DNA from: Planococcus citri
Taxonomy: Eukaryota > Arthropoda > Insecta > Hemiptera > Pseudococcidae
NCBI RefSeq assembly: GCF_950023065.1
Contig: NC_088679.1
Coordinates: forward strand, 54,188,001 to 54,252,000
Direction of reading: 5' to 3'
Length of the DNA stretch: 64,000 nucleotides
Part shown: piece by piece, positions 1 to 11,310 of the stretch
Numbering within the stretch: the first letter of the stretch is position 1
Layout of the letters: the number at the start of each line of letters is the position of its first letter
Made by a program: the position numbers and the translations under genes
The notes under the pieces: model-generated
Told to the model about the DNA's origin: nothing
The model's database searches: none
Seen by the model: the letters and a program-made list of their open reading frames with translations, nothing else

Positions 1-689
1 TGTATATATGATTTGATTGTAAGAGCCATGAAAAAAAAAGTACCAAGGTGTAGGACGACGTTGATTAATTATCGGAAAATGTCATTAGATTACTTTTTTT
101 TATGCTAGATTATTTTAATCGGTCTATGAGAAAATCGTATTGCACGTATTTTTAATGAATTTGCGATGTGATATTTCCTGCGTCCTTCTGTTGCTCTTTT
201 TTAATAAGGTGTCTTCGAGCGATGGGATTAAGGTTACATTTATTTTCAAATTTTGGAACGATTGATTTTCCAACATTTTAGAGTCTTCAATTTTTTGGCG
301 TTTTCTCCTCCAAACTTTAAAAAAAGTAGTTCATGTCAAGCTATCAATTTTATAAAAACGAACTAAACGTTGGAAATTGTGGGATTTTTCAAATTTTGAA
401 TTATCTATGATAAAATATAATTATCTTATTTTCCCCGGCAAATCGAATTTTTCCAATTTTCAATTGTGAAATCGCAGGAGAAATACACTGTTCCAAAATG
501 GCAGGTTTTGAGAGCACTTTTTGAAAATATAAAATCTTCAGAGTATGTCTGGAGGTTCTAAGAGCAACCTGAAACCATAGAAAGTAAATTTCTTCTTTGA
601 AGTAAAATGACTTTAGTAACCAAAAAAGTTACAAAACGCGAGCCAAACATTTTACATGCATAAAAAAATTACAAAAAAACTCGATGCAG
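1..689. other. AT-rich noncoding DNA, presumed TRIT1 intron
   Basis: No credible open reading frame and no recognised element. It lies downstream (minus strand) of the TRIT1 first-exon donor at 5385, so it is probably intronic. The bases after about 650 grade into the tandem array that follows. Confidence 0.4.
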
Positions 690-1830
690 ACTTGAAAATT
701 TTCTGCAAAAAGCAGGGCTTTTTGGAAATTATTGACACAAGAGTGGCACTTGGTCGCAATTTTTGTTAACAAAGTATTAAGTATTTCGAAAATTTTTGCT
801 TAAAAAAAGTAAAACTATGTGCTGATTTAGCAAAAAACTGAAATCTGTCAATTTTAACCAAAGGCAGAACTTTTTGCCAATTTATGACAAAAAAATAGCG
901 AGATTTGAGGAACTATTAGAAAAAAGTTCAACTTTATGATTTTCGGCAGCAAGTGAGACATTGATGATTCCAACAAAAAAACGTCGCTTTTAATAGCAAT
1001 TTTGGCAAAAAGTGAATTTTTTTCAAAATTTTCAGCAAAAAGCGAGATTTTTTGAAATTTTAGGTGAAAATATGAAAGCTTTGGGTAATTTTTGGATAAA
1101 AGCAGTATTTTAAAAATTTGGCAAAGAGCACACCTTTTGAAGAAAACAGCGAGAATTTCTAGCAGTTTTTGAAAAAAATGCAAGATTTTGACAATTTTAT
1201 AGCAAAAAGCAGGGCATTTGGCAACTTGAGGCGAACAAACGAGACGCCTGGCTGGTTTTTGGAGAAAATAGAATTTTTTGACAGTTTTTAGCACAACAGT
1301 GAAGCAGAATTGGAATTTTTTTTGGAAAAAAGTGAAAACCTTCGGCAACTTTCAACAAAAAGTGAGACTTTTTTGAAATTTTTGTCGAAAAATAAGACCA
1401 TTTTCGAAATCTTTTGGTAAAAAACAAAAGACTTTTCGGAATTTGTTGGAAAAATGCAAGACTTCTGAAAATTTTGAAAAATACAGGGCTTTTTGAAATT
1501 TCTCGGCAATCTTCGAGAAAAAATGACTTTTTGGTTCGCAATTTCGACTAAATGCGAGATTTTTTGCTATTTATGGTCGAAAGTAAGACTTCGTCAATTT
1601 TAGCAGAAGGCAACGCAGCCTCAGTCTTTTGCAATTTTAAGCAAAAAAACACAGCTTGATGAAAATTTTCGGTAAGCAAGACTTTCTGACAATTATTGGC
1701 AGAAAAAGAGACTTTTTCGCAATTTTATGAAAAAAACCGAAGAGAAAATTTTATTAGAAGGAACTTTTAGGCAATTTTCACAAAAAACCTGAAACTATTT
1801 GGATTTTTTTTTTGCAAAAAAGCGACCATT
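690..1830 (+). repeat. Degenerate ~28-36 bp tandem array, copy 1
   Basis: The block is built from variants of a unit read on the plus strand as GGCAAAAAgYGAGACTTTTTGA plus AATTTT, with spacing drifting between about 28 and 36 bases. The minus-strand reading frames here (for example one of 164 codons at 854-1348) are just translations of the repeat, rich in F, K, S and Q. The same family recurs near 7.2-8.0, 10.6-11.3 and 33.4-36.0 kb in the same orientation. This copy lies inside the presumed first intron of TRIT1. Confidence 0.8.
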
Positions 1831-4800
1831 TTTATTTATTTTTTTAATGAAACGAAATATGAGCAACATTTTTTTCTTTCTTTACCCTCAAGAAATTAGA
1901 CTAAAATATCTGGGAAAATTAAAAAACCGAACGACAAGACTTGGGCAAGACTTGTGAATAAATTTCAAAACTTGCACTATCCCTTCAACACAAAAATTTC
2001 ATTCAAAAAATTCTCTACGCAACATCCATGAATAGGAGCCGCATTAAAAATAATTATACGTTTCTCAAGAGGTGCCTCATCATTTTATTCAGTTTTCGAA
2101 CCTTGCAAGTGAATTTTATTTCGAATATTTGAAACTTTTTTTCAAGACTCGAAAATCGGAGAGCGCTCTAATGCGCATACCAGTTTATAAAGAATGAGTT
2201 CGTTGAACTCATCACACACGTAGTGCTATTCATGTTGAATTTTTTCTGCTCCTGGCCTGTGTTGTGGAGGTAAAAAAAAAATGATCGAAACTTTCCAAAA
2301 ATGCACTTGAAATGCAATAAAATGCAAATGGGTCCCAGGCCTCTATTCGAAATCTTCAAATTTCAACACTTTTTATACCTGCTAATTTTAAATCATGCAA
2401 GATAGAAAAGAACCAATTAAAAATTTAATAAACTGGCATTTTTACAAATTAAATCTCAACGATAAATTTCCCTTCAAATCCACCTCAATTATTTTCAATA
2501 TCGAATAATTTCCATCAAAGACCAAAAATACCACACAACATAATTATATGTACGTACAAAATCAAAAGATCCGCGCACATTTCCAACACATTGAATTTTT
2601 CAAAGAAGCGTAACGAAAAGAAAAAAACTGAATAAAGTAATACTGAATACATTGACAATCGCAAATCGCATTTCGAGAACGTCGGTTCTGAAATCGGATA
2701 ATTTGCAAATTCATGAATCCGATTCAACGAGACAGGGCCATCGCAGATGACTTTAAGGCAGTCCCAATATAAAAGACTAGGGCAAGGAAAACGCGAATGT
2801 ATGCAAATCGCTAAAAAAATTTGCATTCGGATTGTAAAAGATAAACGATCCCATATACGAATAACATTCATAATAAATTTTCGATCAACTTCACAATATA
2901 CTCGTACGAAAGAAAAGGCAGGGCACTACAAAAATGACCCATAATGCTACATTTTAAAATTAACTTATTTTAGTCTCATTCTGAAAAGAAAGAAAAAAAA
3001 AGATATCGCCTACACAGAACATAATAATGATGAAAAAGCTGGTCAAGGCGTTTCGAAAAAGTCGCCAGTATAAATAACTTTTGAATATCTTTCAATTTAA
3101 TAATTTTTCCTTTCAAGCTCTCTTCATGGTCGCATCAAAACGTACCAAATCTTTTGACTGAACCTCGTATATGTACAACATACAGATAAAATTTACGACA
3201 ATGTTTCATTTGCGAAAAAAAAAAAATTTTCGCTGACGATAATTTATTCGGTCGCGCAAAAGAAACATGGAAATGTGCTAAGCACCGAGACTGGTAAACT
3301 TGTATTTTAATGCACAACACGACGCCAAACATACAATTTAATTCAGCTGCGGAAACTGATGAAGCCATAACCCAATTTCTAAAAACGAAAATATAAACAA
3401 AAGCGAAGCGAAAAAAAAATTAATAATAGCAAAAACAAGGTTTTAAAATACTCTCAACGTGCTACCGCCACCTCTTCTACCTTCTTGCTCGAAAGTGTGA
3501 AAAAAAACCAAGTGCATGAGTGTTGCACATACGAACGATTTAAATTACAGGAAATGTGATCGTTTTGGCGATGAAGGCGAATGCAAATGCACTCGTTAAC
3601 ACGTTTTGCAATAGACGAGTGCAAATTGCAGTACTTTCTGCGGTTAAGATTATTTATACGGAACAGGGGAGAGCAAAAAGAGAAAAAAAATCGACAAATT
3701 CAACACGCTATAATAACTAAGCGACCACTAAAACCAGAATATCTCCGGCAAGAGTGCTCGACTCGAGCACCGGAGCAGCTTCAGCAGCCAAATCCCAGGG
3801 GAGCAGTGAAGAGGGAGACTTTAAACTGCAACTTTTTATTATTCATACAAATGTTGAAGCCGACAAACGATTAATAACGCACGATGCAGTCGTAGATGTA
3901 AATAACCGAGCAAACCGGTTATTTTTTTTTTACTTTTAAACTGCATTAGCATCAACCTGCAATTACTTGGTCAGTCATCTCGTACAATGTAGATACTTCG
4001 AACGAAAATTAATTCGATGAGCTGTATCGGAGGTGGCGGAAGAGACGTAGCTCTCGACTCTCGAGACTCGAGCTCGAGTTGAGAACCGAACGCAATTACA
4101 CGAAAAATTCTTTGACCCTTGCGATGAATGTGGTAATTCGACATCAGTCGAGTAGTAAATTTTTTAAGCAGACAGTTTGATGAGAATTTTTGCCTGGCTT
4201 ACAGGCATTAAAGAGTAATTTTTATTGACCTTATGTACTTTTAACGCAGTACTTACGTGTAAACGTAAATGAATTATGATTCGTTTATCTACGTTTAATG
4301 TCTAGTCGTACCTATTCTTTCATTTAGAAATAAAAAATTTCGGGAATCGAATAGCACTACCGGAGGTTATTCGAGTTACACATTATGTTATTTCTCGGAG
4401 CTGTATATAATTCCTACTACAAGTATTAGTGAAATATGAACTCTGATAATACCCAACGAAAACGATAAACGTACGTTCTACGTACGTTAAATTAACCAAT
4501 CTTCGGATTTCGCGAATTACTCGATAACAATCCACGTTATTGTAGGTACAATTATAAGCAAAATATTACACCTGAAAACATAACAATGAATCATTCGAAA
4601 AGTCGTAAAAAAATTTACAGTTTTATTGCCCCCGAAGCTGAAGTGTTTGTGTTTGAACCGAGCGAGGTAGAATTTTACGTATCATCAGTTCGATCGAATA
4701 TCTCACATTATCTGATACCGTTGTGGTCGAATAATTTTAAATTTTATTCAATGAGAGATTTTACTTTACCCATTCTAAGTAACTGAGGTAAATTTTCGTA

Positions 4801-5385
4801 TCATTAAAAGCTGCTTCGAGGTATTTCTATCAATTTGGGTAATTACTACCGAACGAATACCGTACTAAAACCCATATGATAACATCACTGATAACTCAAT
4901 ACTTCGTAGCTAAAAATCAACAAAAATCAGATCGTTATAAAGTCTATAAAGAGTACAAATAAATACATAATAGACCAAAAAAATATCCCAAAATTAATAC
5001 TCATCAACTCGAAGAACAAAATATAAACAAAAGAATACGTAACGAAGAACACTACGTATAATAAACGCAAGCGCGGGTACGTGCTCTCTGTATAAATATT
5101 TCGTCATTGAACTATCACGCGGCGATTCCCATAAGCAGCTCAGAAGAAAGAAACGAAACACCAATTCACACCGGAGATGTAGATACCTTCGTTTAAATCG
5201 TAATATCTTCGTATTAAAACAAAAATATAACCAATTTCTTTCGATTTCAATTCGTACAATGAGTTTTCCAGTACAGTTGAGGAATGAAAACAAACACGTA
5301 ACTCGTACGAAGCGATCATTTTCACATTTCCGGTACCTTGAAGAAACAATGTCATCGATGTTAAGTACAGCGATTGATTATTTAC
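1831..5385. other. Presumed TRIT1 intron 1, noncoding
   Basis: AT-rich sequence directly downstream (minus strand) of the TRIT1 exon 1 donor. I looked for the expected next exon (a VYKGLDI-like start and a later HH segment) and did not recognise it. The short frames present resemble no protein family. Two strong symmetric elements are visible: a hairpin at 3743-3775 with an 8 bp inner stem, and a 14 bp perfect palindrome ACTCGAGCTCGAGT at 4066-4079. Confidence 0.4.
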
Positions 5386-5502
5386 CTGCATAGAATCGGC
5401 GCTGATGACCTCTCCGTTGAATTTTTTGGCGAGTTCAATGGCCAATTTTGATTTTCCAGTACCTGTGGCACCTAACACACATACGATCGGTACACGCGAC
5501 AT
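5386..5502 (-). CDS. TRIT1: tRNA dimethylallyltransferase, first coding exon (partial)
   Basis: This exon encodes 39 residues at the N-terminus of the enzyme that transfers a dimethylallyl group to N6 of A37 in tRNAs reading UNN codons (MiaA/Mod5/TRIT1 family; cytosol, nucleus and mitochondria in other eukaryotes). What is seen: a hydrophobic strand IVCVL, the P-loop GATGTGKS at residues 11-18, helix LAIELAKKF, then the family signature ISADSMQ at 33-39. Asp36 matches the catalytic general base of MiaA. The ATG at 5502 is the first in-frame ATG; the frame stays open upstream but has no earlier ATG. After CAG the sequence reads GTAAAT, a phase-0 donor exactly where the family continues VYKGLD. 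The remaining exons were not found and probably lie left of the window. No presequence for mitochondrial import is obvious in this exon. Confidence 0.86.
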
Positions 5503-7229
5503 ATTACGCAGTACACTATCATTCACTATTGCACCAATACACTGACACTGAACTGTAACACCGACACTGTGTAACACTACACCGATGATAATTACACAAT
5601 TTATTACATTTTTAACGTGAAATTTAACCAAAAAAACTAAAATTTCAGCCTACCACAACATTTTTGAAAAACACACACATTTACGAACAACGTGCATAAT
5701 GTTTATCGTTGCAAATTAGCAGCCCGGATGGTTCGACCGAGAACGAACGGTGATTTCTGCGTTAGTTACTCGAGTCGCCGCTAGGAACGCTATGGAATAT
5801 TGAGCGGAGGGATCTTGCATCGCCTATTTAATCGATGAATTTCCTATTTCAGATCGAATTAAACTTAATTACGCGATGTCAGCTTAATAACGGCTGCAAA
5901 TTAATTCAATTAAATCATTAATATTGAAAAATAATTGGAAACTGAATATTTTCAAAAATTTTTTACCGAACCGAGAACATGAATCTCGGAAGCTACGGTT
6001 TTGAACGGAACAATTGCATAGAATTCGAGTGCATGTGCATCCGTGCATCGACGTACAGTAGGCGCTTAATTGCACAATGAGTTATCATCCCAAGTCATCC
6101 GCGACCATTGACCTATATAGCAGAAATGAATGTTTGAAAATAATATTACATCTTATTGCAGAAATCCGTAACTGCACTTCCGCTACACGCCTGCTATTAA
6201 TATACCCACACTGGACAATTTTATACAATGAAACGCGCAAATGCAATTATTATTATGAATTTAGCACGGAATACGAATTTTTCGCTTCAATAATACAATA
6301 TACGTACTTACTCGAGCTTCTTAGGTTAAGTTATTCGTCACCTTATCCGGTACTGCTTCTAGTTTATTTTGATTTTCAATAAAGTGAAACCTAAGCAAAA
6401 TCATAAAAGAATTGTAAACGATCCCGTTAAAATACTCGTTGCTTACCAACGTAAATCTGGATACAATTACTTCATTGTACGACTGTACGTACTTGCAAGT
6501 TTTAGAATTGGCGTAATCAAACGGTACCCTTCGTTCTGATTTCGTGACTTTTCTATCGTACGTTTTGCATTTCTGTCTTTTTCAGATTATTATTCTTCGA
6601 ATCTTCATGTTTCCATCGTACGTTTAACGTCATAATCTACGAAAAACAAGTAGGTAAATGTAAAAATGTTACTTTTAATGCCAACGGGAAATCCCCATAC
6701 AAAATATGTATACGATATACATCGATTATATCATTCTTATCATCGTATTTTTAACCTAGAAAAACAATAACGAGAAATTACAACTCGTTAAAATGGAAAA
6801 CCAAATAAAACCTCGCTCGAGCTCTTCATCTTTGTTGAATATGAATTCGGCTTACCTTCTTTAAACACCAGATAAAAGTTTTTCAACGAGTATTTGCATT
6901 AAGATATCTTCTTTCGAGAAAACTTATTGAAATTCATCAATGCAAATAAGCTTTTCACGTTACCTCGAGATAAAAAATGCATCTCTCGATTTCGTTCCTT
7001 TTTTTTTTGTTCGACAGATTTTTAAATGAATTTTGGTGGTATTTTTATCCAGCTGATTGTAAGCATGAAAATTATAAGTAAGTGAGGACGTATAGGTACC
7101 TACCTACTTAGGTCACCTGATGTATCAAAATCAAACAAAAAAAATGAAATGAAAATTATCGTACCTAATCTACGTTCTCGTTCTGGAACATAAATTTTAT
7201 TTCGTGATACACATTTTTTTTTAGTAATT
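5503..7229. other. TRIT1 5' flank and intergenic DNA
   Basis: Bases just above 5502 should hold the TRIT1 5' UTR and promoter on the minus strand. The stretch around 5700-5800 is richer in CG dinucleotides than its surroundings, which fits a promoter, but no TATA box or initiator stands out. The short frames between 5884 and 6382 show no domain and no biased composition. Nothing else recognised. Confidence 0.35.
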
Positions 7230-7960
7230 TTTGAATTTTAGATTTTGATAATTTTAGCAAAAGAACGGGCTTCTTGGAAATTTCTCGCAAAAAAACAAGA
7301 CTTAAGAGCAATTTTTAGAGAAAAGTGAGACTTTTTGAAATTTTTTTGCAAAAAAAACAAACATTTTTTAGCAGTTTTTGAGAAAACGAGAATTTTGGAC
7401 AAATTGTTAATGAAAGCAAGACTTTGAAAATTTTAGCAAAAAGCAGCATGTTTTGAAAATTATTGGCAAATAAGAAATACTTTTTAGCAATTTCTTGCAA
7501 AAGAAAGTGAAATTGTCAAAAAAACAAAAATTTGACAAATTTAGCAAAAAGTAGGTACCTATTCTTGGAAATTGTTGGTAAAAAAATAATTATAAAGTCT
7601 TGTCAAAAAATCAATCAAAAAAAAGGAGATTTTTGAGTAATTTTTGGAGAAAAAGTCAAACTTCATTATATGTACTTAATTCGCAATTTTTGTCGAAAAA
7701 TCGAGACTTCTCCGTAACTTTTTAGTAAACTGGCAAGACTTGAGCAATTTTTGGAGAAAAGATGATTTTTTTTCTATAAGATGAAAATTTTCATCAACTT
7801 TTAGCAAAAAACTGATTTTTTGGCAATTAGTTATTAGCGAAAAAATGATATTTTATCGGAATTTTTGGCAAGATAGGGGAGCATTTTTTTTGCATTTTTT
7901 TTTCTTTTTTTTTCAGAAAACAAGACTGATAATTTCAGTAAAAGGCAGGGCTTTGATATC
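7230..7960 (+). repeat. Degenerate ~28-36 bp tandem array, copy 2
   Basis: The same unit as at 690-1830: runs of CAAAAA alternate with GAGACTTTTT and AATTTT blocks, in the same orientation. Divergence between units is high, so the array looks old. Confidence 0.75.
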
Positions 7961-10620
7961 GTAACGCTGAAAAAAGTGTGTAGCTAGTCGAAAAAGAATT
8001 TTAAAAAGGAAACTTTCGCAATTTATTCACTCATTGTTATTATCAAAATTTTTCTCCCCAAGATGCATAAAAAATTGAATTTTTGAAAATCTGTAAAAAA
8101 AAAATATCTAGCTATAGACATCAAAGCGTTGAAAAAGTGACCAGTTACTTCTCATGGTAACTTGAATAACTTAAAAAGTAATCGAGTACGAGTCTGCTTA
8201 TTACCAAATTCTTTTAAAAAACAAAAAAATTAATGATTTTTCAACATAAATGCTCTACATAAAAAAAAATATATAATAATTATTTTATCAGGATACGCAT
8301 CTCTATGGCACATTTATTCACTGTACTGGTAGGTATAGTACGAATGAATCGGGGACGGCACACATGGCTTTTAAAGGTGATGGAAAAAAACATCGGCCTC
8401 CAACTGCGAAAGCTCTCATTATTTATCAACATATGGTTGAAATATTGTCATTACTGTTTACCTACTACATATTACAATAAGTACGAATGTATTTATGTTC
8501 TGGTTTTTCATTATTAAATTACCGAATAGATACACCAGTTCACTTGGGCAACTGTATAGTGAGATTCACTCAAACCATCATCGATATATGCCTACAACAG
8601 GTATTTTGTATCATTTCCGATACATCAAGTAATCCTATAGCTAACTCCGCATATTAAAATAATGAGCCTGTATATCCCCAGCAAAAATATCCACACGTGT
8701 TAGGTACGAGAAAAAATGAAGATATTTTAAAATTTGGTACTCACTGACACTTATGTCATGAAATAGAGTATACGTACAAAAAGTGCAAAAATAATTCCAC
8801 CACATTTCCGGTTAAATAAGCACGAAGAATGTCGTCAGTTTTTTTTTGAGCCTTATTTCGTCATGTACGATTCTTTCATCTTTGTAAACTAGTTGCTGGA
8901 CTAGTTTATGTTCCTGACACAAAACTTTTAAATTTGCTCACAGACTGGTCGCGCTATTGTTAATGGTCCTGGCGCAATTTTCAAACGATTTTTTCTTTCT
9001 CATTTTCAGAGCGCGGTATTCTTTTCTCGGAACTTTATTGTTTTTTGTCTTTTATTCGTCGTGTTTTACATATACTACGATGGTCCGATATATACATACA
9101 TTTTTTTTTCTCCTCTTCTAAACCGCACACTCAGAGATTGAGGAACATGAGTAATTAAAATCCTTTTCTTTTGTACGATGAAATGACGAGTTGCATCTTT
9201 TCATTGCTCGTTTTTTACGTGGCGTGAATTTTCAGCACTTTTATCTTTCATTACAAAGAATTGTAAAGAGCTTGAGAAAATTTTCTAAACTGATTCAATA
9301 CTATACTTGGCCTGCTGTTTAAATTTAAAGCGGCAAATCTGCAATAATGGAAATAAAACGTTGCAAATTACTAAAAGCATTCAAAAAACCGGTTCAAGGT
9401 TGGTTGACTGGATCGAAGTTGTAGCGAATACAAAGAAACAGTCGACAAAATGCCTCCGGCACATTCCACAAATTTATAACCGCACCATGAGAAATATTCT
9501 AATTTCATTTTACAGCTTCCTATTCACCATTAACATTTGTCGTACCATCAAAAATTCAATTCAAAGTTCTTTTCAATCGTACAGGTATATAGTATCCGAC
9601 GTCATCATATTTTTATAAATCTTTTTAAAACTCTCGCTATAGGCCTACGTAAGCATATACGAGTACCTAGTATACCTATCTATAGGTGTGATGAGTACGA
9701 GTATAATACGAGCGTAAATTTAATTATTAAACTGCTCGTTGGTTTTTTTTTTCGACGGTACATGTCGATGATTTTACTCGTACTTTTCGCTTTTTTTTCT
9801 TCTTTCTCACAGGTCTTAATCGAAGATCGAAGTAATATTTAGCATTTAAATAGCCCATAAAACCATTATATCGGTCAGATTTAATTTTTTTCAAAAATCT
9901 ACCTGAACAAATTAATGCTCTTTCTTAGATTTATGTGTCGACGAATTTCGAATATGTAGAAAAAAGTTGGAATCGTTCTTTCACACAGATCAAAACTCGT
10001 TGCGGAGAGCAAAAAATAGAATAATTGATTACGTGGAATTCTTGTTTTATTCAAATTAGTCAATTTATAATACAGAACAAGAGGGGACAGGAGAAAGGTT
10101 GCACTTGATTTTACAAACTGTCAACTGTCGAAGAATTACGAAAGACTAATTTTTCGACCAAGTAGTCGTAACCATGTTATCAAACTGGAGAGAAGAAGAT
10201 CAGAAGGTCATACACTGTACCTTTTTTTCAAAATAACATCAATTTGAAGATTTTTTTAGCTAAACTGTTTCTTTCCTCTCTCGATCATGCGTTTGATAGT
10301 ATCGGAAGTCCATTTTCATCTATTTTACAAAGGTATGTCTGCTGTTTTTATTTCTCCTCATTAATTTCCTCCCCCACCCTCAAACCGAGAACATCTCATC
10401 ACAGAACGAAATTATTCTAAATCCAGTCTTGTGGTTTTATTTGACTCTGCATTAAAAAGATTCAAGAATGAGTACGACCTTAACTCAGAATTTACAGTTC
10501 TACACAAGTTCAAATTTTCAAAATGGGATTGAGTAAGAGGGTGGGGTTGTGGGGGTTTCTCAAGTTCTTTGACCCTAAAAAAAAAACGTGTCCCGAGCTA
10601 TTCTCTTTCACCCTCAAATT
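7961..10620. other. Intergenic AT-rich DNA
   Basis: No gene recognised. Several short plus-strand frames (8305-8517, 9307-9618, 9537-9842) have no motif, no splice context and overlap one another in different frames. Some C-rich/G-rich text flanks the next array near 10370 and 10540. Confidence 0.35.
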
Positions 10621-11310
10621 GACCCTGGAGAAATAAAATTTGACGAAAATTGAGACTTTTGGCAATTTTGACAAAAAACAGGACCTTATTGAAAACTTTG
10701 TCATAAAATGTGGCTTTTTCACAGTTTTAGAAAAAATTAAATTTTTTTGACTGTTTTGGCAAAAAATGAGGCTTTCTGACAATTTTGACAAAAAAACGGG
10801 ACTTTTTTGATAATTTTGACAAAAAGTGGAACTTTTGACAATTTTGGCCAAAAAGTGATTTTTTTCTCTACTTCAGAAAAAATTACAAAAATTTGACAAA
10901 AATAGTGCTTTTTGACAACTTTGACAAAAAAACGAATTTCTTTCCGTAATTTTGACGAAAAGTAGAACTTTTGACAATTTTGGCCAGAAAAGTGTAGGTA
11001 AGTAACTTTTTTACAACTGCAGAAAAAATTAGAACTTTTTGACAGATTTGGCAAAATAGGGCTTTTTCAAGATTTTAGAAAAAAATTGAAACTTTTTGAC
11101 AGTTTTGGCAAAAAAACAAAATTTTTTGACAATTTAGGCAGAAGGCAGGATTTTTTGGCATTTTTGTCAAAAAATGGCTGTTTTTTTTTTGAAACTTTGA
11201 AAAACAATATTTTTCAAGCAATAGATGCAAAAACCAGCAATTTTTGAATGTTTTGAAAAAAAAGAAAGATTTTCTAGGAAATTTTGACAAAACAGCAAAA
11301 ATGTTGAAAC
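10621..11310 (+). repeat. Degenerate ~28-36 bp tandem array, copy 3
   Basis: Repeats of TTTTGACAATTTTGGCAAAA and close variants at roughly 30 base spacing, in the same orientation as copies 1, 2 and 4. This copy shares the GACAATTTTGGC core most clearly with copy 4 at 33.4-36.0 kb. Confidence 0.8.

Noticed and set aside
854..1541. Minus-strand frames of up to 164 codons rich in F, K, S, Q
   Set aside because: They are translations of the ~30 bp tandem array; several overlap in different frames with the same flavour of residues.
5503..5631. Upstream N-terminal extension of TRIT1
   Set aside because: The frame stays open but contains no ATG before 5502; the apparent first codon at 5631 is TTG, not a plausible eukaryotic start here.
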